From the NCBI GenBank assembly GCA_024280485.1, contig JAJRQB010000156.1:1-48377 (forward strand): a DNA stretch of 48,377 bases. Direction: 5' to 3'. Every line of letters begins with the position of its first letter. Within the stretch, counting starts at the first letter, position 1. The stretch is from Deltaproteobacteria bacterium. GTDB lineage: Bacteria; Desulfobacterota; Desulfuromonadia; Desulfuromonadales; Geopsychrobacteraceae. Made by a program: the position numbers and the translations under genes. The notes beneath the pieces were generated by a model. The model was not told the origin of the DNA. It saw nothing but the letters and a program-made list of their open reading frames with translations, and did not search any database. Positions 1-7,635 of this stretch are shown piece by piece.

Positions 1-189
1 AAACTTGATGTCGGTCTGGAAGATTGGACGATTTGTGAAGTGCCGGATACGCCGCGCAAGTTCAGTGCGACTGCGCTGGGGCTCGCGCTTTTCGACGCCA
101 GCAAAATATTGCTCGTAACGAATCTCCAACTCTTTCATTTCAGACTGGATTTCACTAAGAACCTGATCAATTTTTCGACGTTCATCCAT
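1..189 (-). CDS. Coiled-coil/basic protein, 5' part only (C-terminus outside window)
   Basis: The first 63 codons of a minus-strand gene run off the left edge. It starts at an ATG (189-187) and reads MDERRKIDQVLSEIQSEMKE onward, a charged helical stretch, followed by a segment with YEQYFAGVEKREPQRSR and RIRHFTNRPIFQ. The pattern of a helix followed by a YxQYF-type segment and a basic patch reminds me of the family annotated from the C-terminal domain of Myxococcus MXAN_5187, but I recall this only loosely. No catalytic motif is visible. The gene is divergent from glmU, with about 170 bp between the two starts. Function unknown. Confidence 0.6.
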   Translation of the reverse strand, partial: MDERRKIDQVLSEIQSEMKELEIRYEQYFAGVEKREPQRSRTELARRIRHFTNRPIFQTDIKF

Positions 190-279
190 ATTTGTTCACC
201 CCATAGATGAAAACTATACTGAAGAAGTGAGAATTTGTAAATAAAAACGCGGATTAACAGGTTTTCTGCGGCTTGTTCC

Positions 280-309
280 TTGACTTGACTAGGGTGGTTT
301 CGAGATAAT
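280..309 (+). promoter_or_regulatory. Candidate sigma-70 promoter for glmU
   Basis: TTGACT (280-285), an 18-bp spacer and GATAAT (304-309) lie about 50 bp upstream of the chosen glmU start, in the intergenic region divergent from the partial left-end gene. The match is good but unverified. Confidence 0.45.
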
Positions 310-357
310 CCATTGTTTATCTCAAAAATCAGAAGCTCAAAGGAAAGGGTGGTGTTT

Positions 358-1737
358 GTGGAGGATTTGGCGGCGGTCGTATTGGCTGCGGGCAAGGGGA
401 CCAGGATGAAGTCGGAGCGGGCCAAGGTGCTGCATGAAATCGCCGGGCAACCGTTAGTTTACTATCCATTGCTGGCCGCGAAAGAAGCTGGTTGTGAAAA
501 GATTTCTGTCGTTGTGGGCCATCAAGGTGAAGAGGTTGCAGCGGCTCTGTCCGAATTGAATGTTAACTGTGTGTGGCAAACTGAGCAACTGGGTACTGGT
601 CACGCTTTGCTTTGTGCCGCTGATAACCTGAAAGGCTTCAGTGGCGACCTGTTGCTGCTTTGTGGCGATGTGCCGCTGTTGACAGCAGAGACTGTAGCAC
701 AGCTTCTCACTCTGCACCGTGCCGAGAAGGCTGTAGTAACAGTCTTGACCGCCTGCCTGACAAATCCTCAAGGTTACGGGCGGATCCTGCGCGACGGGGA
801 GAATGTCGCTGCAATAGTCGAAGAGAAGGACGCCAGCGCAGACGAGCGCAGTATTTGTGAGATCAATACGGGGACCTATGTTTTTGATTCCGAATTTGTC
901 TTTTCCATCTTGCCACAACTCGGCAAGCAGAACGCTCAAGGGGAATATTATTTGACCGATGTGGTTGCTGCCGCAGCGAATGCTGGACGCAAAACTCGGG
1001 CACTCTGTCTAGCCGATCCCAATGAAGCTCTCGGTATCAATGATCGGCTTCAATTGGCCGAGGCCAACGGTCTGATGCGGCAACGGATCAACCAGCAGTT
1101 GATGCTTGGTGGTGTGACCCTGGTCGACCCGCAAACCACTTATGTTGATGCTGGAGTAGAAATCGGTAGCGACAGCATTCTTCACCCCGGAGTAAATATT
1201 CGCGGCAAAACGCGGATCGGGCGCAACTGTATTGTCGAAACCGGGGTGCAGGTTGTCAGTTCGCAGATCGCCGATCATGTCCATTTGAAAAGTGGCTCGG
1301 TCGTCGAGGAATCGTTGATTGGAGCCAACTGTAAAATCGGTCCTATGGCTCATCTGCGTGCCGGGACTGAACTGCTTGGCGATAACAAGATCGGCAACTT
1401 TGTCGAAACCAAGAAGGCACGCTTTGACGTGAAATCTCAGGCCAGTCATCTGACCTATATTGGCGATGCCGAAGTTGGTAAAAACGTCAATTTTGGTTGT
1501 GGCACAATCACCTGCAATTACGATGGTGTGAACAAGCATAAGACTATCGTCGAGGACGATGTGTTTATCGGCAGTGATTCGCAATTTATCGCGCCGGTGC
1601 GTATTGGCCGTAATAGTTTGATTGCTGCCGGTTCGACGATCACCAAAGATGTGCCGCCCGATTCTCTGGCGTTGTCTCGTACGCAGCAAAAGGTAATCGA
1701 AGGCTGGCGCAAAAAACATCCATTGAAAAAGAAATAA
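358..1737 (+). CDS. glmU: Bifunctional N-acetylglucosamine-1-phosphate uridyltransferase / glucosamine-1-phosphate acetyltransferase
   Basis: Makes UDP-GlcNAc from GlcN-1-P, acetyl-CoA and UTP in the cytoplasm, for peptidoglycan and LPS. The N-terminal pyrophosphorylase domain opens with LAAGKGTRMKS (residues 9-19). The C-terminal half is a left-handed beta-helix of hexapeptide repeats (about 250-440) with the acetyltransferase segment ASHLTYIGDAEVG and GCGTITCNYDG. I chose the GTG at 358 because a purine-rich ribosome site (AGGAAAGGG, 341-349) sits 8 bp upstream and the protein then begins at the usual family position (459 aa; typical about 455). The frame is open back to a TTG at 313, but those extra residues are unlike GlmU. 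glmS follows 45 bp downstream, as in the classical glmUS operon. Confidence 0.97.
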   Translation: MEDLAAVVLAAGKGTRMKSERAKVLHEIAGQPLVYYPLLAAKEAGCEKISVVVGHQGEEVAAALSELNVNCVWQTEQLGTGHALLCAADNLKGFSGDLLLLCGDVPLLTAETVAQLLTLHRAEKAVVTVLTACLTNPQGYGRILRDGENVAAIVEEKDASADERSICEINTGTYVFDSEFVFSILPQLGKQNAQGEYYLTDVVAAAANAGRKTRALCLADPNEALGINDRLQLAEANGLMRQRINQQLMLGGVTLVDPQTTYVDAGVEIGSDSILHPGVNIRGKTRIGRNCIVETGVQVVSSQIADHVHLKSGSVVEESLIGANCKIGPMAHLRAGTELLGDNKIGNFVETKKARFDVKSQASHLTYIGDAEVGKNVNFGCGTITCNYDGVNKHKTIVEDDVFIGSDSQFIAPVRIGRNSLIAAGSTITKDVPPDSLALSRTQQKVIEGWRKKHPLKKK

Positions 1738-1782
1738 CAATTGTTCGGTGAGTAAATCGCCCGCCGAGGGGAGTAAATATTT

Positions 1783-3612
1783 ATGTGTGGAATAGTTGGG
1801 TATCTGGGAAATCAGGAAGCCTCTCCGATCATTCTTGATGGCTTGCGTCGCCTTGAATACCGTGGTTACGATTCAGCAGGAATCGCCACTCTTAAAGATA
1901 ATAAAATCAGGGTTGCCCGCGCTGAGGGGAAGCTGATCAATTTAGAGCAGCGCCTCAAGAGTGAACCTTTGTCCGGTACCCGTGGTATCGGCCATACGCG
2001 CTGGGCACCCCACGGGCGCCCGTCTGAAATCAACGCCCACCCGCATAAGGCTGGCAGTATTATTGTTGTACATAACGGCATTATTGAGAATTATTTGATC
2101 CTTAAGGAAAAGTTGAAGGGCACAGGGCACCATTTCTCTTCAGAGACCGATACCGAGATCATTGCGCACCTCATCGAAGAGCATTACAAGGCCGGCAATG
2201 GCTTTGAAGCTGCAGTTCGTCAGGCACTCGAAGAAGTTGAGGGTGCCTATGCGATTGCTGTTCTTTGTGAAGATGAGCCCGATTGCCTGATCGCCGCCAA
2301 GCAGGGTTCTCCTCTGGTCGTCGGCCGAGGTGAGGACGAGTATTTCGTTGCCTCCGACATCCCGGCGATGCTCTCCCATACCCGGCAGATGGTTTTTCTC
2401 GAGGATGGTGAGGTCGTGATTTTTACTCCACAGGGGGTGCGCTATTCTGACCTGAGTGGAAAAGATCTTGAAAAAGTCGAGAAGACCATTACCTGGAGTC
2501 CGCTGATGGCGGAAAAGGGTGGCTATAAGCACTTCATGCTCAAAGAGATCTACGAGCAACCAAGGGCCATCGCTGACACCATTGCCGGTCGTTTGCGCGA
2601 GGACGAGGGCGATATTTATCTCAAAGACCTGAAGCTTGATAATCAGCAGCTGGCTGGCGTGGAGAAGATCTTCCTGATTGCTTGTGGCACCAGCTGGCAT
2701 GCGGCATTGGTCGGAAAATTTTATCTGGAGAAGCTTTGTCGAATTCCAGTCGAGGTTGACATCGCTAGCGAGTTTCGCTACCGCGATCCGATTGTCAACG
2801 AGGCAACCCTGACAGTTCTGATCAGTCAGAGTGGTGAGACCGCAGATACTCTGGCTGCGCTGCGTGAAGCGCGCGGCAAGGGTGGTAAGGTCGTCTGCAT
2901 CTGTAACGTCGTTGATTCTTCGATTGCGCGAGAAAGTGACGGCGTGATTTACACCCATGCCGGACCCGAAATCGGTGTGGCTTCGACCAAAGCCTTTACC
3001 ACGCAACTGGTGGCATTACTTCTTTTTTCTCTTCGTCTGGGACGAGCACGAAAAACTCTGAGCGCAGACGATTGTCGGAAGAAGATGTTGGCACTATTGA
3101 CTCTGCCGCGTCTCATTGAGACGACCCTTGAACTGGATGCGGAGATCGAAAAAATAGCTCCGGAGCTTTCAGCAGCGCACGACTTCCTCTATCTGGGGCG
3201 TGGTAACCAGTACCCCATCGCTCTCGAAGGGGCGCTTAAGCTCAAAGAGATCTCTTACATCCATGCCGAAGGCTATCCCGCCGGAGAAATGAAACATGGT
3301 CCGATTGCCCTGATCGACGAGCAACTGCCTGTGGTGGTAATCGTGCCGGATAATCCGATCTTCGATAAGGTTGTCTCTAACATGGAAGAGGTCCGTGCAC
3401 GTGGTGGCCGAGTGATCATCGTGACCAGTGGTCGTGGCGCGGCATTGGCCGACCATTGTGAAAGCATTTTCTGTCTCCCCGAAGCCGATGACGATCTGAT
3501 GCCGATCCTTGCCTCAGTGCCGATGCAGCTGTTGGCTTATCATGTAGCCGTATACAAGGGGACCGATGTCGATCAGCCACGTAACCTTGCTAAAAGCGTG
3601 ACCGTGGAGTAG
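1783..3612 (+). CDS. glmS: Glutamine--fructose-6-phosphate aminotransferase (isomerizing)
   Basis: First committed step of amino-sugar synthesis: fructose-6-P plus glutamine gives glucosamine-6-P. The protein starts MCGIVGY, with Cys2 as the N-terminal nucleophile of the class II glutamine amidotransferase domain (about 1-220). Two SIS sugar-isomerase domains follow (about 290-420 and 460-600), including SQSGETADT. It ends in [13 protein letters not shown], the conserved C-terminal tail. Length 609 aa is standard. A GAGGGGAG ribosome site precedes the ATG. There is no room for a glmS ribozyme in the 45-bp gap after glmU, which fits a Gram-negative host. Confidence 0.98.
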   Translation: MCGIVGYLGNQEASPIILDGLRRLEYRGYDSAGIATLKDNKIRVARAEGKLINLEQRLKSEPLSGTRGIGHTRWAPHGRPSEINAHPHKAGSIIVVHNGIIENYLILKEKLKGTGHHFSSETDTEIIAHLIEEHYKAGNGFEAAVRQALEEVEGAYAIAVLCEDEPDCLIAAKQGSPLVVGRGEDEYFVASDIPAMLSHTRQMVFLEDGEVVIFTPQGVRYSDLSGKDLEKVEKTITWSPLMAEKGGYKHFMLKEIYEQPRAIADTIAGRLREDEGDIYLKDLKLDNQQLAGVEKIFLIACGTSWHAALVGKFYLEKLCRIPVEVDIASEFRYRDPIVNEATLTVLISQSGETADTLAALREARGKGGKVVCICNVVDSSIARESDGVIYTHAGPEIGVASTKAFTTQLVALLLFSLRLGRARKTLSADDCRKKMLALLTLPRLIETTLELDAEIEKIAPELSAAHDFLYLGRGNQYPIALEGALKLKEISYIHAEGYPAGEMKHGPIALIDEQLPVVVIVPDNPIFDKVVSNMEEVRARGGRVIIVTSGRGAALADHCESIFCLPEADDDLMPILASVPMQLLAYHVAVYKGTDVDQPRNLAKSVTVE

Positions 3613-3617
3613 TTCCG

Positions 3618-5410
3618 TTGCATATTTCCATCCCTTATTCTCGTAAAATTCGCCGACTTCAACAGCGTCTGCTCAGCCATTTTCATGTCAGCGAAAACAC
3701 CTTCATGGTGGTGCTGGCGGTGATCGTTGGTCTGTTGGCCGGGTTGGGAAATTATGTCTTTCGCAAGACGATCGATCTGGTTCATTTTCTGGTGGTTGAG
3801 CAGGGCCAGCATCTGCTGAACATCGATCCTGAACATTGGTCGAGTGAGCGTCTGCTGGTCTTTATCTTCCCTGCCATCGGTGGCCTGCTGGTGATCCCGC
3901 TCTGGTTCTTTTTTGGTAAGGATTTGAAGGGTGGCTTTGCCGGATTTCTTGTCAAGGTGAATCTGCGTGGGGCTAAACTGCCCTTTAGACCGGTACTTAC
4001 TCGTGGTCTTGGTGCCGCAATCACCCTGGGAACTGGCGGCAGTGCGGGGCAGGAAGGACCGATTGCAGTCATCGGCGGAACCATTGGCAGCCAGTTTGGC
4101 AAGCTGTTCAAGATGGGCGGCGATCATATCAAGGTGCTGGTGGCCTGTGGCGCCGCTGCGGGGGTGGCTGCAACATTTAATGCACCACTCGCCGGGGTTT
4201 TTTTGCCGCTGAAATTGTCCTGCTCTCCTCCTTTGAGCTTGCCAGCTTTACTTCGATTGTGATCGCCAGCGGTATGGCAACCGTGGTTTCTCGGGCGCTG
4301 CTCGGTAATGAGGCTGAGTTGGCTGCACCGGCCTATTTGCTACAAAGTCCCTGGGAGCTTCTACTCTATCTGCTGCTCGGTCTGATCATCGGGCTTCTGG
4401 CTAGTGGTTTTATTGATCTGCATTTTAGAATCAAGGATCTGATCGATTCGATCCGTCTACCAAAATTGAGTAAACCAGTTTTAGGCGGGTTGCTGGTTGG
4501 TCTGATCGGTATCGGTTTGCCGCAGATTTATGGTAATGGCTATGAATTCATGAGCAGTGTTCTTGAGGGCCAGCAGCCGCTGATCCTGTTGCTTGTTCTG
4601 ATTTTGGTCAAGGCGGTGGCGACTTCAATCACCCTTAACTCGGGATTGCCCGGTGGCATGTTTGCCCCCTGCCTCTATCTTGGCGCGGTGACCGGTGGGG
4701 CCTTTGGGTTGCTCTGTGCACAGCTCTTCCCTGGAGCGGACCTGGCCCCGGGAGCTTATGCGCTGGTTGGTATGGGGGCCTTTCTGTCGGCGGCAACCCA
4801 CGCGCCGATGACCTCGATCTTTTTGCTGTTCGAGATCACCGATTCTTATGAGGTCATCATCCCGATCATGCTCGCTTGTGTTATCGGCACCTCGATCGCG
4901 CGGCATTTCAACAAAGAGAGCCTCGAAACCGCGGAGCTGGTGCGTGATGGGATCGACCTTGAGGCGGGCAAGGAACGTAATATCATGAAGGCGTTGCAGG
5001 TTGGTGAAGTCATGTCGAAGGATGTAGAAAAAGTCCCGGAAAATATGACGTTGGGCCAGTTTGCCAAATTTATCGCCAGCACCCGACACACCAACTTTCC
5101 CCTGGTCGATAGAAAAGGAGCTCTGTCCGGCATTATCTCGGTGCAGGACTTTATGGGCGTGGTGTTTGAACCTGAGCTGATGGATCTGGTGGTGGTCAAG
5201 GAGTTGGCGACCATCGATGTGATTACGGTCCACGCTGATGAAAATCTGGATACTGCGATGCGCAAGATTGGTTATCGCAATATTGAGCAGTTACCGGTTG
5301 TTGATCGAGCCAATCATCATAAACTGGTTGGTATTATCTCACGCCGTGACATGGTTTCAGCTTACAACCGTGTGCTGATGGCCCGCACTCTGGGAGATGA
5401 AGATGACTGA
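3618..5410 (+). CDS. ClC-family chloride channel/transporter with two CBS domains; reading frame broken (-1) at a T7 run
   Basis: Membrane Cl- channel or Cl-/H+ antiporter. The 5' part (TTG at 3618, GGAG 8 bp upstream) encodes the N-terminal helices and the filter segment GSAGQEGPIAVIGG, which keeps the gating Glu. The frame then runs into unrelated residues and stops at 4262. One base back at the T run 4198-4204, the reading continues through AAEIVLLSSFELASF, the filter motif LPGGMFAP and two C-terminal CBS domains (about 5010-5400), ending at 5410. Read through with a -1 shift the product is about 597 aa, normal for bacterial CBS-type ClC. It follows glmS by 5 bp and overlaps uvrD by 8 bp. 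Sequencing error, true mutation or programmed slippage are all possible (see findings). The downstream ORF from 4259 is not a separate gene. Confidence 0.85.
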
Positions 5411-7616
5411 TCTTCTGAGCGGACTCAATTCAGAGCAACGCGAAGCGGTCACCCATGCTGGTGGGCCTTTATTGATTCTGGCTGGAGCGGGTTCAGGCAA
5501 GACACGCACTCTGATTCATCGCGTTGCCTGGCTGATTTGCGAACAGGGCGTTGCGCCATGGCAGGTTCTGGCTGTGACCTTCACCAATAAGGCTGCTGGT
5601 GAGATGCGCGAGCGTCTGGCTAAAATTCTTCCTGACTCAGAGTCACCCTGGGTCGCAACTTTCCATTCAAGCTGTGTTCGAATCTTGCGGCAGGAGATTA
5701 CCGCACTCGGATTTGCTCGTGATTTTATCATCTACGACGATCAGGACCAGCAACGCCTGCTGCGGCAAGTATTGACAGAGCTTGGAATTAGTGAAAAAAC
5801 GCTGCGCCCTGCAGCGGCAGCTCATGCTATTGATCAGGCTAAAAACCGTGGGCAAAGCCCTCATGACCTTGATGAGCAGAGCGGTGATCAAGTCCAGTTA
5901 GCTGAAATTTATCGTCTTTATCAGAAACGACTCAAGCAGGCGAATGCGGTCGATTTTGGTGACCTGTTGTTGTTAACCGTACAGCTGTTCGATGAACATC
6001 CCAGCGTCCTGAAGAAGTGGCAGGATCGCTTTCGACATATTCTGGTTGACGAATTTCAGGATACCAACGGCATTCAATATCGCCTGATCGATATGCTGGC
6101 CCGCCCGCATGGGAACCTCTGTGTGGTCGGGGATGATGATCAGTCGATCTATGCCTGGCGAGGGGCCGAGATCAGCAATATCCTCAATTTTGAAGACCGC
6201 TATTCGGGGGTCAAAACGATCCGGCTTGAGCAGAATTATCGTTCGACTAGCACCATTCTCGACGCTGCTGGTGGGGTGGTTGAGCAGAACCGTGAGCGTA
6301 AGGGGAAGCGGCTTTGGACAGACAAGTCACAAGGGGAGCCGGTCCGGATCGAACCTTGTGGAGATGATCTTGAGGAGGCCCGCTTTGTCGCTCGCGAGAT
6401 AGAAAAGCTGCAGCGCGCAGGACACAAACTGCGTGATATTGCGGTTTTTTATCGGACTAACGCACAATCTCGCCCTCTTGAAGAGGCCCTGGCTTCGGCA
6501 CGTATTCCCTATGTCATGTTTGGCGGGGTCAAGTTTTTCTCACGGATGGAGGTCAAAGACGCGCTCTGCTATTTGCGCTTGCTGATGAACCCTGCCGATT
6601 CGGTCGCAGCGAGACGAGTCATTAACGTCCCGGCTCGGGGTATCGGTAAGACGACAGTAGAGAAGGTTGCCGCACTGCAAGGGGATGACTACAGTTTTCT
6701 TGAGGCCTGCCGTAGAGCGATTGATGAAGGGGGCCTCGGGACGGCGGCGTGCCGTAAATTGAAAGTCTTTGTCGCTCTGATTGACGATTTCACCAAGCGC
6801 CTTGAGCGCTTGCCTTATCCGCAACTGATGGCTGAATTACTCGATGAGAGCGGTTATCTGCCGATTCTGCAAGAAGAAGCGAATGATGCCCTGACTGATG
6901 GGCAGCGGCAAGAGGCGAAAGGCCGACTTGAAAATTTGGAACAACTCTTAGCGGGGATGGAGGAGCATCGTGGTCGATCTGGATCCCTTGAGGATTATCT
7001 GGAAGAGATCGCCCTGGTGACCGATCTTGATCGTCATGATGCCAGCCTTGATCGTGCGACCTTGATGACCCTGCATGCGGCTAAAGGGCTTGAATTCCCG
7101 GTTGTTTTTGTCACCGGTTTAGAAGAGGGTCTTTTCCCCCACAGCCGTTCAGGGGGGGAGGATATAGAAGAGGAGCGACGTCTCTGTTATGTCGGGATGA
7201 CGCGTGCAATGGAACGCCTCTATCTGACGCACGCCCGCCGCCGCAGAATCTATGGCAGCTATCAGTACAATCCTCCGAGCCGTTTTCTTGCAGAAATTCC
7301 TGTTGCGGTTCTGGCAAGCAAGCCGAAGCCTGCTGCTGCGACCGGTCATAACCTGGCCTCACTCTTTGCAGGCGGGAGTTCTTCGGCAACGAGCGAAGAG
7401 AATGATGTCGAAGAGGATGCGTTTGAGGATGTTGAGATTGTACCCGAGGCCGAAGAGGGTTTACGTCTCGGGATGCGGGTGAGACACGTCAAGTTTGGCG
7501 TTGGTACGGTACGGCGCATTGAGGGGAACGGCGAGAATCAGAAGGTAATCGTCTACTTTAATTCCGCTGGGTCGAAGAAGCTGTTGTTGCGTTTTGCTGG
7601 TCTCGAACCGGCCTGA
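5403..7616 (+). CDS. UvrD/PcrA-type superfamily 1A DNA helicase
   Basis: ATP-driven 3'-5' DNA helicase of repair and replication. All SF1A motifs are seen in order: Walker A LAGAGSGKT (26-34), Ia TFTNKAAGEMRER, Walker B VDEFQDTN, III GDDDQSIYAWRGA, IV LEQNYRST, V TLHAAKGLEFPVVF and VI CYVGMTRAMERLYL. The C-terminal tail GMRVRHVKFGVGTVRRIEG is the Tudor-like domain typical of PcrA/UvrD that contacts RNA polymerase. I preferred the ATG at 5403, 6 bp after GGGAG; the in-frame ATG at 5397 directly abuts that site. Length 737 aa is typical. It overlaps the end of the ClC gene, suggesting translational coupling. PcrA or UvrD is a naming choice. Confidence 0.95.
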   Translation: MTDLLSGLNSEQREAVTHAGGPLLILAGAGSGKTRTLIHRVAWLICEQGVAPWQVLAVTFTNKAAGEMRERLAKILPDSESPWVATFHSSCVRILRQEITALGFARDFIIYDDQDQQRLLRQVLTELGISEKTLRPAAAAHAIDQAKNRGQSPHDLDEQSGDQVQLAEIYRLYQKRLKQANAVDFGDLLLLTVQLFDEHPSVLKKWQDRFRHILVDEFQDTNGIQYRLIDMLARPHGNLCVVGDDDQSIYAWRGAEISNILNFEDRYSGVKTIRLEQNYRSTSTILDAAGGVVEQNRERKGKRLWTDKSQGEPVRIEPCGDDLEEARFVAREIEKLQRAGHKLRDIAVFYRTNAQSRPLEEALASARIPYVMFGGVKFFSRMEVKDALCYLRLLMNPADSVAARRVINVPARGIGKTTVEKVAALQGDDYSFLEACRRAIDEGGLGTAACRKLKVFVALIDDFTKRLERLPYPQLMAELLDESGYLPILQEEANDALTDGQRQEAKGRLENLEQLLAGMEEHRGRSGSLEDYLEEIALVTDLDRHDASLDRATLMTLHAAKGLEFPVVFVTGLEEGLFPHSRSGGEDIEEERRLCYVGMTRAMERLYLTHARRRRIYGSYQYNPPSRFLAEIPVAVLASKPKPAAATGHNLASLFAGGSSSATSEENDVEEDAFEDVEIVPEAEEGLRLGMRVRHVKFGVGTVRRIEGNGENQKVIVYFNSAGSKKLLLRFAGLEPA

Positions 7617-7635
7617 CTCCTAAAAGGGAGCATTG

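Noticed and set aside
454-939. Long minus-strand ORF inside glmU
   Set aside because: Shadow of glmU; no start signal and no family resemblance.
1738-1782. glmS ribozyme before glmS
   Set aside because: The 45-bp gap is far too short for the ribozyme.
4259-5410. Second ORF as a separate ClC/CBS gene
   Set aside because: It begins mid-domain, has no ribosome site and continues the upstream protein after a one-base shift, so it is the 3' part of the same gene.
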